From NCBI GenBank assembly GCA_963831105.1, contig CAWHOS010000007.1, forward strand, positions 248,001 to 312,000: a stretch of DNA of 64,000 nt, read 5' to 3'. Position numbers and translations under genes: made by a program. Shown in pieces: positions 1 to 11,650 of the stretch. The DNA comes from DATFQI01 sp963831105. Lineage in GTDB: Bacteria > Actinomycetota > Thermoleophilia > Solirubrobacterales > Solirubrobacteraceae. The notes under the pieces are model-generated. The model was not told where the DNA came from. It saw nothing but the letters and a program-made list of their open reading frames with translations, and searched no databases. The first letter of the stretch is position 1. Every line of letters begins with the position of its first letter.

Positions 1-1
1 C

Positions 2-2191
2 AAGGCCTTCAACGACCAGAGCATCGACTACTTCAACTACCAGACGTACGACCTGTTCGTGCCCGAGTACGGCGACACCGTCCCGTCGCTGCTCTCCGGG
101 GCCGCCGGCATGACGTACGAGAAGGGCACCAACGAGGTCTACGGCAAGCAGGTCTACGAGCACTACGTGGCGATCGACGAGACGATCAACGTGACCGTCC
201 GCAACAAGGCGTCGGTGCTCACCGGTTGGGTCGAGCAGTGGGCCGAGGCGGTACGCCAGGGCCAGAACTGCGACCTCGAGCCCAACGAGCTCGTGAGCCC
301 GCTGGCGGTGGAGCTCAAGCAGCAGCCCGCCTATGACGTGTGCGGCTACTTCTTCCGGCCCGACAAGCACGAGGGAGACGCCGCCGCGCTCATCAAGCAC
401 ATGCAGGCCCAGGGCGTCCACGTCTACCGGTTCGAGCACGACGTCAACACGAACGGCGTGCGCGAGTACGGCACGGGCACCGCAGCCACCGCGGTGCTGC
501 CCAAGGGCACGCTCTACATGCCGCTCAACCAGCCGCTGAAGCACTGGATCCAGGCCGTCATGGGCGAGGACCCGTTCGAGCCGATCGAGTTCTTCTACGA
601 CGTCGCGACCTGGTCCTACGGCATGCACCGCGGCCTGGCGAGCGACGGCTTCCTGACGAGCCAGCTGCCGCCGGGCGTGCAGATGACCGAGATCGCCGAT
701 CCGGGCCTCGGGACCGTCGCGGGCGCCGGCAAGCCGGTGTTCGCGTTCGAGACCGACTCGATGCAGTCGCTGGCCCTGGTCTACGAGCTGCTGCAGAAGG
801 GCGTCGACGTGGCCCGTGCCCGCGACGCGTTCAGCGCGGGCGGCCGTGACTTCACGACGGGTACGGCGCTCGTGGACGGCTCGGACATCGCCGGCGCGGA
901 GCTGGCGGCGATGGCCGCCAAGCGCCAGACGCCGCTGACCGGCCTGGACGGCTACCCGGTGCACCACTTCGCGATGGAGAAGCCCAAGATCGGCGTCCTC
1001 TCCCAGGCGGCGACGACGCCGAACAGCCCGCTGGAGCCGAACGAAGCGCTCAACGTGCCCGACGATCCTCGCGCGGGGCACTGCAACGAGCAGGCCGCCG
1101 GGGTCGGCGGGGCCGCCAACTACTGCGTGGCGCTGTTCACCCTCATCAACAAGATCGGACTGACCGGCTACACGAAGAGCGACGTGCCGGCGGGGATGCT
1201 CTCGACGGTCACCGCGACGGAGCTGGCCAACGGCGATCTGATCACCGGCGGCTACACGGCCCTGCTCAACGCCAACCAGTCGATCCCGGCGGGCGCCGGC
1301 GCCACGGCGCTGCAAGCGTTCGTCAACCAGGGCGGCGTCTACGTCGGCACGCTGGCGAACGGCACGACCACCGCCCGCACCGCCGGGATCACGATGCTCA
1401 ACACCGTGGCGGCGACGACGTTCTCGCCGGCGCCGAACATCATGTCGACGCCGGGCTCGACGTTCACGGCGACCTACAGGCCCACCGCCAGTCCCGCGGC
1501 GTGGGGCTTCGATGACGGCGGGTTCATCTACCGCGACTCGAGCGGAAACCCGATCTACGACCCGGGCACCATGAACGGCAACGGGTCGACGATCCCGCCG
1601 GCCACGGCCGCGGTCAGTTACGCCGATCCGCTCAAGAGCCTGGGCTTCTCGCGCAACGCGACGGGCCCGGGCAAGCTCGACGGCCGGCCCGATGTCGTGG
1701 ACCAGCCGTTCGGCTCCGGCCGCGCGATCATGATCGGCCACGACGCGTTCTACCGCTCCTGGAAGGAGATCGACGAGCGCGTCGTGCTCAACGCCCTGCT
1801 CTACCCGACCACGGCGGCGCTGCCGCCGGCCACGGTCGCTCAGGCGCAGAAGGCGGCGGATCAGGCCGAGCCGGCGAGCGCGCCGGTCGCGGCGGCGAAG
1901 CTGCCGGCGGTCAGGTCGCGGCCGGTGCGCAAGAGCCGCGGCGGCGACCGTGACGTCCGCATCCAGGTGGCGCGCAAGCACGCGGCGAAGCTCCGGCGCG
2001 CGGTGCGGGCGGCCAAGCTGCCCAAGACGGCCCGCAAGAAGGTGCGCTACGTCAAGAGCAAGCGCACCGTCACGCTGGTCGTCCGCGGCGTGCGCAGGTC
2101 GGGCAACGACCACGTTCGCGGCGAGTGGGTCCGGCGGATCGTCGGCCGGCTCGACAAGCGCGGCGTGAAGGTCCTCAGCGCGCAGCTGTAG
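2..2191 (+). CDS. Secreted M14-family zinc carboxypeptidase-like protein, C-terminal part (truncated by window edge)
   Basis: The frame is already open at base 2, so the N-terminus, which should hold the signal peptide and the zinc-binding HxxE and His residues, lies outside the window. What remains begins with the end of an M14 catalytic domain: the segment GMTYEKG around bases 110-127 fits the catalytic Glu position of the family. About 550 residues of unassigned domains follow, rich in Gly, Asn and Thr as in exported proteins. The last 80 residues form a basic tail (many Arg/Lys) typical of actinobacterial exported enzymes. It would act on extracellular peptides or murein-derived peptides, but with the metal site missing from view the exact substrate cannot be given. 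Stop codon TAG at 2189-2191. Confidence 0.75.
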   Translation, partial: KAFNDQSIDYFNYQTYDLFVPEYGDTVPSLLSGAAGMTYEKGTNEVYGKQVYEHYVAIDETINVTVRNKASVLTGWVEQWAEAVRQGQNCDLEPNELVSPLAVELKQQPAYDVCGYFFRPDKHEGDAAALIKHMQAQGVHVYRFEHDVNTNGVREYGTGTAATAVLPKGTLYMPLNQPLKHWIQAVMGEDPFEPIEFFYDVATWSYGMHRGLASDGFLTSQLPPGVQMTEIADPGLGTVAGAGKPVFAFETDSMQSLALVYELLQKGVDVARARDAFSAGGRDFTTGTALVDGSDIAGAELAAMAAKRQTPLTGLDGYPVHHFAMEKPKIGVLSQAATTPNSPLEPNEALNVPDDPRAGHCNEQAAGVGGAANYCVALFTLINKIGLTGYTKSDVPAGMLSTVTATELANGDLITGGYTALLNANQSIPAGAGATALQAFVNQGGVYVGTLANGTTTARTAGITMLNTVAATTFSPAPNIMSTPGSTFTATYRPTASPAAWGFDDGGFIYRDSSGNPIYDPGTMNGNGSTIPPATAAVSYADPLKSLGFSRNATGPGKLDGRPDVVDQPFGSGRAIMIGHDAFYRSWKEIDERVVLNALLYPTTAALPPATVAQAQKAADQAEPASAPVAAAKLPAVRSRPVRKSRGGDRDVRIQVARKHAAKLRRAVRAAKLPKTARKKVRYVKSKRTVTLVVRGVRRSGNDHVRGEWVRRIVGRLDKRGVKVLSAQL

Positions 2192-2206
2192 ATCCGGAAC
2201 CGCCGG

Positions 2207-2212
2207 TAGCGT
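2207..2212 (+). promoter_or_regulatory. -10 element of a leaderless promoter (TAGCGT)
   Basis: TAGCGT lies exactly seven bases before the ATG at 2220. This spacing puts the transcription start at or next to the ATG and decides the start of the hydrolase gene against the GTG at 2211. The same TANNNT-N6/8-start arrangement recurs throughout the window. Confidence 0.55.
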
Positions 2213-2219
2213 GACGCCC

Positions 2220-2987
2220 ATGTGGCGCGCGCTGCCGGCGGTCCTGGTCGTCGTCCTCGTGTGCGCGGCGCCCGCCTCGGCCGCCGCCCCGCGCGGCTGG
2301 CGCGACGGCGTGGCGGCCGCGGGCGCGTACGCCGATTCGCGCGCCGGCAACGTGTCGTTCGCGGTGCGCACCGAGCGCGGCGTCGCGGGCCGCTCGCCCG
2401 ACCAGGTGTTCCCGTCGGCCAGCGTGGTCAAGGCGATGATGCTCGTCGCCTACCTGCGGCAGCCGTCCGTGCGCGCGCGGGATCTGCGCCCGGACGAGCG
2501 CGACCTGCTGACGCCGATGGTGCGCTGGTCCTCGAACAAGGACGCGTCGGCGGTCAGCGTGAAGCTGGGCTTCGGGGCGCTTGACCGGCTCGCGGATCGC
2601 GCGGGCATGACGAGCTTCGTCGAGGCGCCGCAGGACTGCTGGGGCTGTGCACGCATCACGGCGCGCGACCAGACCCGCTTCTTCCTGGCGATCGATCGCC
2701 TGCTGCCCGGGCGCCACCGCGCCTACGGGCTCGGCCTGCTGGCGCGGATCGTGCCCCGCCAGCGCTGGGGCGTCGCGCGCGCGGCGCCCCCGGGCTGGCA
2801 GCTGTACTTCAAGGGCGGCTGGGGCTCGGGCCGCGGGCTCGTCGACCACCAGGTCGCGCTGCTCACCCGCGGCCGCGAGCGCGTCTCCGTGGCCGTGCTC
2901 ACCAGCGGCAGCCCGAGCCACGCCTACGCGACGAAGACGTTGCGAGGCGTGTTCGGGCGGCTGCTGGAGCCTGAGCGGCGGCGCTAG
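2220..2987 (+). CDS. Exported beta-lactamase-like serine hydrolase (class A / penicillin-recognising fold)
   Basis: The 255-residue protein starts with a signal peptide (hydrophobic residues 5-20, AxA-type end near 20-23). It carries the three signatures of the serine beta-lactamase/DD-peptidase fold: SVVK (residues 68-71) as the SxxK nucleophile motif, SSN (104-106) in the SxN position, and KGG (198-200) in place of KTG. The class A catalytic Glu166 motif is not evident, so it may be a murein peptidase or esterase rather than a beta-lactamase. The upstream GTG at 2211 is an alternative start, but the -10 element favours ATG 2220. It ends four bases into the convergent protease gene. Confidence 0.8.
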   Translation: MWRALPAVLVVVLVCAAPASAAAPRGWRDGVAAAGAYADSRAGNVSFAVRTERGVAGRSPDQVFPSASVVKAMMLVAYLRQPSVRARDLRPDERDLLTPMVRWSSNKDASAVSVKLGFGALDRLADRAGMTSFVEAPQDCWGCARITARDQTRFFLAIDRLLPGRHRAYGLGLLARIVPRQRWGVARAAPPGWQLYFKGGWGSGRGLVDHQVALLTRGRERVSVAVLTSGSPSHAYATKTLRGVFGRLLEPERRR

Positions 2988-3667
2988 ACCGTACGGAGCG
3001 TGACGCGGTAGCCGGCCGCGGCGGCCTTGGCGAGGATGCCCTGGACCGTCGGGCCCTCCTCGCTGCACGCGCCCGCGCAGAGGCGGGAGACGATGCCGAG
3101 CGCCTTGCCCGTGCGCTTGTGGACGAGCGGGCCGCCGGAGTCGCCCCAGTGGATCGGGCCGGAGACGTCGTAGGTCTCCGCGTCGTCGAAGCCCATGACG
3201 GCCGTGCGCTGCTCCTGCGTGGGCTGGGTGGTGCCGTAGCCGAGGCCGTAGCCGGAGAGCTGGATGCTGTCGCCGGTCAGCGTGTCGGCGGGCACCGTGG
3301 ACCCCTTCGGGTAGGCCGGCCAGCCCTTGACCGCGGCGCTCACGCGGCCGACGTCCTCGGGCTCGACCTTGATGAACGCGTAGTCGGTGGCGGTGGCGTC
3401 GGCGTTGCCGATGAACGCGACGGTGCCGAACTGGACGCCGTCGTAGTCGCGCACGCCCTGGCCCACGTTCTCGACGCAGTGCGCCGCGGTGCCGAGCAGC
3501 GTCTCACCGCTCGGGCCGGTGTAGGCGAAGTTCAGTGTGCAGGAGCCGACGTCGGTCTCCATGTAGGCGCCGGGCTGCAGGGTCACCGCTGCCGACGCGG
3601 CGCCTGGCAGCGCGAGGGCGACGACCGTCGCGGCCAGCAGGGCCTTGAGGGTTCTCGTGATGTGCAT
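2984..3667 (-). CDS. Secreted trypsin-like serine protease (S1 family)
   Basis: The 227-residue protein has a signal peptide (residues 1-26, ending ASA) and no obvious pro-region. The catalytic triad is visible: His63 in TAAHC, Asp95 in ATDYAFI and Ser177 in GDSGGP, giving a complete S1 chymotrypsin-fold protease of minimal length. Paired cysteines (for example near 43 and 64, and two near 198-202) suggest disulfides outside the cell. It is convergent with the preceding hydrolase and overlaps it by four bases. Substrate and regulation cannot be seen. Confidence 0.88.
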   Translation of the reverse strand: MHITRTLKALLAATVVALALPGAASAAVTLQPGAYMETDVGSCTLNFAYTGPSGETLLGTAAHCVENVGQGVRDYDGVQFGTVAFIGNADATATDYAFIKVEPEDVGRVSAAVKGWPAYPKGSTVPADTLTGDSIQLSGYGLGYGTTQPTQEQRTAVMGFDDAETYDVSGPIHWGDSGGPLVHKRTGKALGIVSRLCAGACSEEGPTVQGILAKAAAAGYRVTLRTV

Positions 3668-3734
3668 GGGAGCGCCAACGCGCCACGCCGCGAGAACTTG
3701 CGGTCACCCTGGTCAGAAACCTCACCCACAACGA

Positions 3735-3762
3735 CCGAGGGCGCCCTTGCGGGCGCCCTCGG
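3735..3762 (-). terminator. Perfect 12-bp stem-loop downstream of clpC
   Basis: CCGAGGGCGCCC and its exact complement flank a TTGC loop, between the 3' end of clpC (3787) and the protease start (3667). The stem is symmetrical and very stable; no clear T-tract follows on either strand, so strand assignment rests on its position after clpC. Confidence 0.7.
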
Positions 3763-3786
3763 CTCATTCTGCTGTCGCCCGGATCC

Positions 3787-6390
<2,604 letters not shown>

Positions 6391-6481
6391 GGTGGTGGGG
6401 TGTTTCCTTCCTGCTAAGTGCTGCCCTAGCGCTCGGTCGTGAAGTTTCCGTCGGTCGGTTGGGCGTTCAGGCCGAGAGACG

Positions 6482-6618
6482 AAAATACCCCGGCCTCTGA
6501 CCCGGTATTCGGCACGGACGCCGGACCGGATGAGCGACACGGGGTTCGAATTGCGGCCATGGGTCAGTTTACCAATGGGCCCGACGATCGAACGGGCGTC
6601 CGAACGGGCGGTTCGAAC
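6482..6618 (-). promoter_or_regulatory. Probable clpC promoter region with clustered CGAAC/GTTCG half-sites
   Basis: The 283 bases between clpC and the next gene hold no convincing ORF. On the minus strand TATTTT (6482-6487) is a good -10 candidate about 90 bases before the clpC start. Upstream of it are repeated half-sites: GTTCGAA at 6544, TCGAACGG at 6588, CCGAACGG at 6600 and GGTTCGAAC at 6610. Such clusters are typical of an operator, but I could not match them to a known one: spacing is one base too long for an actinobacterial LexA box, and no CIRCE or HAIR element is seen. Confidence 0.4.
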
Positions 6619-6673
6619 AGGCTTCGACGTGCACCCCGCGCACCCTTCAGTGCGCCCCGCCGCGGGTTGCGCC

Positions 6674-8747
6674 ATGATCCGCTCGATGTTGCTCACGATC
6701 GCTCACCGGTCGCTGCTCGGCGCGCTCGCGCTCTTGGTGCTCGCGGCGCCGGCGGGTGCGGCCGAGGTGGCGCGGGTCGAAGGCGGGAGCCTCGACGCGC
6801 GCGACCGGGGCGGGGAGCTGTGCCTTCGTGTGGCGCAGATCACCTCCGACTTCGAGGGCGGCGGGACCAGCTGCGCGAAGGCGCCGTGGCGTCCGCGCCG
6901 GTCGAGCCTCGTCACCTGGGTGGCCGGCGACCGGCTGCTGGCCGGGGGCGCCGTGCCCGCCGCCATCACGCGCGCCGAGGCCGAGTTGTCGGACGGCCGG
7001 CGGGTCGGCTTCGAGACCGTCGCGGGCCCCGGCTACCGCGGCCGCTACGCGGGCAGGCTGCGCTTCTTCCTGGCCAGGCTGCCGCTCGCCGACCCGCAGG
7101 ACCTCGAGTCCGGCGGGCTCGTCGCCGTGCGCTTCTTCGGTTCCGACGGGACCCTGCAGGGCGTCGCCGCGGGCGATTTCCTCGGCACCCCGGTCGGCCG
7201 CCGTACGGTGCTGCTGCGCGAGCGCGCCGGCCGCAACTCGACGCTGGTCGTCGGCGAGACGCTGCGCCGCATCGTCTCCACGCCGCTGCAGCTCGACCGC
7301 ACGGAGGAGCTGACGTGCATCGGGGTGCGCTCGCGCAGCCGGTACGGCGAGACCCGCTCGTCCACGGCCTGCCACGACGAGGGCCCGAGCCGGCCGGTGC
7401 TCGCCGTGCTCCCCCGAGCGGGGGTGCAACGGCCTGCGCACCGTGCTGTCGGGATTCGTCGGCGACGCGGTCACCGCGGTCCGCGTCAGGCTCGGGAGCG
7501 GGCGCGTGCGCGAGGTCCGCGCGCGGACATTGCGCGATCCGCGCGGCGGCGTGCACCGGTACGTCGCCACGATGGTCCCGCGCGGCGAGGCGGTCCGCTC
7601 CCTCAGCGCGGTCGGCGCCGACGCGAGCTACGACCTCGGCGAGCCGCCGAGCGGGCTTCCGTGCCGCGGCGGCTTGGGCTTCGGCATCTTCCTGCCGGGC
7701 TTGGACGGATCCGGGGCGGAGCGCCCGCCCGCCGGCGACGAGCAGGTCGTCGCCGAGGCCGGCGGGCACCGGCTGGTCGTCCGCGACGGCCAGGCGGACC
7801 GCTTGTGCGCCGGTATCGACCACCTGCTCGCCGACCAGAGCGACTGTCAGCTGCCCGCCGTCAACGGCGACGAAGCCTTCGGCTTCGCGTCGTCCGGGAT
7901 CGTGAGTGCGGTGCTCCCGACCGAGGTCGCGCGCGTGCGACTCCCGGACGGGCGCGAGATCCCGACGATCGAGGGCGGCTACCGGGGTCGCTATTCCGGG
8001 GCCGTGCGGTTCCTGATCGCGGAGGCGACCGTCGGCATCGAGGACCGCGTCCGGCTGCTCGACTCCGCGGGCGCGGTGATCGGCTCCCTTCCGGTCTACG
8101 ACCCGGATCTGTTCTCCTCGGAGCCTCCGTTCTCGAGCTCCGCCCGCCTGGCCGGCGGCCGCGGCTGGCGGCTCGCGGCGTCACGGCACCGCTACGGGAC
8201 GTGCGTCACGCTTCGGCTCCGCGGCGAGGACCCACAGTGCGTCGCGTTCCCGGACGAGCGGAGCTTCGACGGCTTCCACGCGGAGGTCTCCTGCACGCCG
8301 CGCCTTGCGGTGATCGCCGGCACGTTCCCGAAGGGCACGCGGGCGGTCCGCGCCGTACTGCGCGGCGGCCGCACGCTGCGCGCCCGGGTCCTGCGGGTAC
8401 CGAGGCGCTACGGCGGTGGGCGCGTGTGGGTGCTGAGCGTCCCGCGGACCGCACAGGTCCGGGCCGTGCGCGTCGAGGGAGGCGAGAACCGGGGGCGGTC
8501 GCGGTTCACGCTGCCGCCCGCCGCGGAGCAGTGCGGCTACAGCGTGGACGGCTCCGCTGCCGGACGGCCCGACCCCGCTGATCCGCGGCTGACGCCGCCT
8601 CACTGCTCGCGCATCGCGGGGAACAGCACGACCTCGCGGATCGTGCTGCGGCCCGTGAGCAGCATCACCAGGCGGTCGATGCCGATCCCGATGCCGCCGG
8701 TCGGCGGCATGCCCTGCTCGAGCGCCTCGACGTACGCCTCGTCGTAG
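6674..8747 (+). CDS. Exported protein of unknown function with internally duplicated two-module architecture (frameshifted)
   Basis: ATG 6674 opens a signal peptide (hydrophobic 7-25, ending AGAAE). The coding frame breaks at the CCCCC-GAGC-GGGGG stretch (7411-7424); deleting one G joins the first frame to the frame that continues from 7427. The joined protein (about 690 residues) has the order A-B-A'-B'. Module A contains YRGRYAGRLRFFLA and its copy YRGRYSGAVRFLIA; module B is cysteine-containing and ends in GGRTLRARVLR-like strands. No enzyme motif is present, so it is probably a surface or matrix beta-protein. In the second frame no stop occurs until 8747, inside the 3' end of lysS; another TGA in a different frame at 8590 suggests the true end is near there, with a second sequence error. 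Confidence 0.55.
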
Positions 8748-10072
8748 GGCTGGGCCTCCTCGTCGCCCTCGGCGGCGGCGCGCTTCTGCTCCTCGAAGCG
8801 GGCGCGCTGGTCGTCGGGGTCGTTGAGCTCGGTGAAGGCGTTGGCGATCTCCATCCCGCCGGCGAACGCCTCCCAGCGCTCGACGAGGCCATCGGCGCTG
8901 CGGTGGCGCTTGGCCAGCGGCGAGAGCTCGACGGGGTAGTCGAGCAGGAAGGTCGGCTCCTGCAGCGTGGGCTCGACGTACTTCGACAGCAGGAAGTCGA
9001 CGAGCCGCGCCCAGGTCTCCTCGTGCTCGGGCACCTCGTGGCCGGCCGCGCGCATCGCCGCCTGCAGCGACGCGAGATCGCGGTTGGCGAGGATGTCGAC
9101 GCCCGAGCGCTTCTCGATCGCGCCGGCCAGCGTCTCGCGGTGCCACGGCGGCGCGAACCGCTCGCCCTGGCCGAGCGCGCTCGCGACGCGGTGGACGAGC
9201 TGCTCGCAGCGCGCCGCGACGTCGTTGTAGTCCGCGTAGGCCTCGTACCACTCGAGCACGGTGAACTCGGGGTTGTGCTTGGGCGAGAGCCCCTCGTTGC
9301 GGAAGTTCTTGCCGATCTCGTAGACGCGCTCGAGCCCGCCGACGATCAGCCGCTTGAGGTAGAGCTCGGTCGCGATCCGCAGGTACATGTCGCGGTCGAG
9401 CGCGTTGTGGTGCGTGACGAAGGGCCGCGCCGCGGCGCCGCCGTAGAGCGTCTGGAGCATCGGCGTCTCGACCTCGACGAAGCCGTTCTCGTCCAGGAAG
9501 CGGCGGATCTCGGTGATCACGCGGGCGCGCGCGATGAACACCTCGCGCGACTCCTCGTTGGCCATCAGGTCCAGCTCGCGCTTGCGGAAGCGCGTCTCGG
9601 TGTCGGTCAGGCCGTGGTGCTTCTCGGGCGGCGGCCGCAGCGACTTCGCCAGCAGCGTGACGTCGTCGAGCGAGACGGTCAGCTCGCCGGCCTTGGAGCG
9701 GATGATCGTGCCGTCGGCCCCGACGATGTCGCCGAGGTCGGCCGAGCGCAGCCGCTCGAACGCCTCCTCGCCGAGCACGTTGAGCCGGCCGAGCAGCTGG
9801 ATGCGCCCCGAGCGGTCGACGAGATCGGCGAAGATCGCCTTGCCCTGGCCGCGCTTGGCGGCGAGGCGGCCGGCGACGCGGACGCGGGTCTCGGTCTCGC
9901 CGCCGGGCTCGAGGTCGTCGTGGCCCTCGCGCGCCTGCGCGATCGGGGTGACGCCGGCGAACTCGTGCGGGAACGGGTCGGTGCCGGCGGCGCGCAGCTC
10001 CTCGAGCTTGCGCCGCCTGGCGGCGAGGATCTCGGCCTCACCGCCGGAGGCGGCAGCGGCCTCCTCGCTCAT
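8600..10072 (-). CDS. lysS: Lysyl-tRNA synthetase, class II
   Basis: The 490-residue enzyme charges tRNA-Lys. An N-terminal OB-fold anticodon-binding domain (about residues 60-165) precedes the class II core. Motif 2 is visible as YEIGKNFRNEGLSPKHNPEF with the specificity-determining LEWYEAY after it, and motif 3 as GIGIGIDRLVMLL near the C-terminus. Its ATG overlaps the greA stop codon by four bases (10069-10072), so greA and lysS are translationally coupled in one operon. Length is normal for the family. Confidence 0.97.
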   Translation of the reverse strand: MSEEAAAASGGEAEILAARRRKLEELRAAGTDPFPHEFAGVTPIAQAREGHDDLEPGGETETRVRVAGRLAAKRGQGKAIFADLVDRSGRIQLLGRLNVLGEEAFERLRSADLGDIVGADGTIIRSKAGELTVSLDDVTLLAKSLRPPPEKHHGLTDTETRFRKRELDLMANEESREVFIARARVITEIRRFLDENGFVEVETPMLQTLYGGAAARPFVTHHNALDRDMYLRIATELYLKRLIVGGLERVYEIGKNFRNEGLSPKHNPEFTVLEWYEAYADYNDVAARCEQLVHRVASALGQGERFAPPWHRETLAGAIEKRSGVDILANRDLASLQAAMRAAGHEVPEHEETWARLVDFLLSKYVEPTLQEPTFLLDYPVELSPLAKRHRSADGLVERWEAFAGGMEIANAFTELNDPDDQRARFEEQKRAAAEGDEEAQPYDEAYVEALEQGMPPTGGIGIGIDRLVMLLTGRSTIREVVLFPAMREQ

Positions 10073-10548
10073 CCGACGTCGATCTTCGTGATCTTCAGCT
10101 CGCGGATCTTGCCGTTGGGGAGCTGCACCTTGACGGTGTCGCCCTTCTTGCGGCCGAGCAGACCCTTGCCGACCGGCGACTCGTTGGAGAGCCGGTTCTC
10201 GGACGGGTTGGCCTCGGTCGAGCCGACGATCGTGTACTTCAGCGACTTGCCCGAGCCCTCGTCCTTGACCGTCACATGTGAGCCGACGCGCACGACGTCC
10301 GAGTCCAGCTCGGAGGCGTCGATGACCGAGGCGGAGCGGAGCTTCTCCTCCAGGGAGGCGATCCGCGCCTCGAGCATCGCCTGCTCGTTCTTGGCGTCGT
10401 CGTACTCCGAGTTCTCGGAGATGTCGCCGAACTCGCGCGCTTCCTTGATGCGCTCGGCGACCTCGCGGCGCTTGACCGTGGAGAGGTGCTCGATCTCATC
10501 CTTCAGCTTGTCGAGCCCTTCGGGTGTGAGCAGGACGTCTCTCTGCAT
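10069..10548 (-). CDS. greA: Transcription elongation factor GreA
   Basis: The 159-residue factor stimulates transcript cleavage by arrested RNA polymerase. The N-terminal antiparallel coiled coil contains the conserved tip FGDISENSEYDDAKNEQ (residues about 40-56), and the C-terminal FKBP-like domain contains SPVGKGLLGRKKGD. An AGGA ribosome site lies seven bases before the ATG. It is the first gene of a greA-lysS operon preceded by a terminator at 10573-10600, hence it has its own promoter. Confidence 0.97.
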   Translation of the reverse strand: MQRDVLLTPEGLDKLKDEIEHLSTVKRREVAERIKEAREFGDISENSEYDDAKNEQAMLEARIASLEEKLRSASVIDASELDSDVVRVGSHVTVKDEGSGKSLKYTIVGSTEANPSENRLSNESPVGKGLLGRKKGDTVKVQLPNGKIRELKITKIDVG

Positions 10549-10572
10549 CTCGTCGTCCTAAGTCGGGTCCGG

Positions 10573-10600
10573 AGAAAAGAAAAGCCCGCGCAAATCGCGG
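10573..10600 (-). terminator. Rho-independent terminator between dus and greA
   Basis: On the minus strand CCGCG-ATTTG-CGCGG is followed directly by GCTTTTCTTTTC. Stem plus T-rich tract is the classical intrinsic terminator and separates dus from the greA-lysS operon. Confidence 0.8.
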
Positions 10601-10660
10601 ACCTGTGGTGCGCTCAAGCAGTTCGGCGCAGCGCGGCATGGTAGCACCGGACCGAGCCCT

Positions 10661-11629
10661 TCAGGCGGCGATCGCGGAGCGCAGCCCGGCGATCAGCTCG
10701 CGCTGCTCGGCGAGCGTCTCGGCACGCTGCAGGGCGTCCTGGACGCCCGGCGCCTCGCCGAGGCGCTCGATGTACCAGGGGTGGAACTTGCGCAGGTAGC
10801 GGGCGGCGCGCTCGGGGCCGAGGTGCTCCTCGGCGCGGTCGAGGACCCACGTCCACTCCTCGAGCACCTCCTCGCGCGCGGGGTCGCCCTCGCGCGTGCC
10901 GAGCACCTGCTCGAACAGCCATGGGTTCCCGAGCGAGCCGCGGGCGAGCATGATCGCCTCGGCGCCGGTGTACTCGAACGCCCAGCGGACGTGCTCGGAC
11001 TCACGCATGCCGCCCGAGATGATCACGGGCACGGGCAGCGCCTGGACGAGCTCGGCGGCGAGCTCGTAGTCCGGGCGGCCCTTGTGGCGGACCTTGACGG
11101 TGCGCGGGTGGAAGGTGATCCCGGCCACGCCGGCCTCCTCCACCAGGCGCCGTGCGACGTCGAAGCCCTCGGCGCGCAGCTTGACCGTGACGGGCAGGCC
11201 GGAGCCCTCGGCGGCGGCGCGCGCGACAGCGACGGCCGTGTCGGGGTCCTTGAGCAGCGCGGCGCCCGCGCCCGTCTTGCAGACCTTCGGGACCGGGCAG
11301 CCCATGTTGAGGTCGATCAGGTCGGCGCCGGCCTCGGCCACGCGCGCGGCGGCCGTGCGCATGACGTCGGGGTCCTGGCCGAACAGCTGCATCGCCACCG
11401 GCCCGCCCTCGCGCTCGCGCGGGTCGATGACCAGCAGCTCGTCGAGCGTCTTGCGGTTCTCGTAGTGGATCGCGAAGCTCGAGACCATCTCGGAGAACGC
11501 CAGGCCCGCGCCGTAGCGCTTGGCCTGCAGGCGCACGAACCAGTTGCCGATGCCCGCCAGCGGAGCGAGCACGACGCGGTTGGGGATCGTCAGGCCCCCG
11601 AGCTCCCAGGGTTCGGTCAGTGAACGCAC
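10661..11629 (-). CDS. dus: tRNA-dihydrouridine synthase
   Basis: The 322-residue flavoprotein reduces uridines in the D-loop of tRNA. The TIM-barrel signature is clear: PLAGIGNWFVR at the start, LNMGCPVPKV with the catalytic Cys, VTVKLR, HPRTV, IISGGM and ARGSLGNPWLF for FMN and substrate binding. I chose GTG 11629, which gives VRSLTEPWEL and lies six bases after a TACCCT -10 element; an open frame continues upstream but is antisense to the HAD gene. Divergent from the HAD gene with only 21 bases between starts. Confidence 0.93.
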   Translation of the reverse strand: MRSLTEPWELGGLTIPNRVVLAPLAGIGNWFVRLQAKRYGAGLAFSEMVSSFAIHYENRKTLDELLVIDPREREGGPVAMQLFGQDPDVMRTAAARVAEAGADLIDLNMGCPVPKVCKTGAGAALLKDPDTAVAVARAAAEGSGLPVTVKLRAEGFDVARRLVEEAGVAGITFHPRTVKVRHKGRPDYELAAELVQALPVPVIISGGMRESEHVRWAFEYTGAEAIMLARGSLGNPWLFEQVLGTREGDPAREEVLEEWTWVLDRAEEHLGPERAARYLRKFHPWYIERLGEAPGVQDALQRAETLAEQRELIAGLRSAIAA

Positions 11630-11634
11630 GCTTC

Positions 11635-11641
11635 TAGGGTA
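11635..11641. promoter_or_regulatory. Overlapping divergent -10 elements of dus and HAD gene
   Basis: TAGGGT on the plus strand (11635-11640) and TACCCT on the minus strand (11641-11636) overlap almost completely. TACCCT is six bases from the dus GTG and TAGGGT ten bases from the HAD ATG, so the two promoters share one melting region and cannot easily fire simultaneously. Confidence 0.5.
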
Positions 11642-11650
11642 CGGCGGCCG

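Noticed and set aside
6541..6565. GGGGTTCGAATTGCGG looks like a tRNA T-arm
   Set aside because: No matching acceptor, D or anticodon arms upstream at the required distances.
6601..6615. Possible LexA (SOS) box CGAAC-N5-GTTCG upstream of clpC
   Set aside because: The spacer is one base longer than the actinobacterial consensus; kept only as an unassigned half-site cluster.
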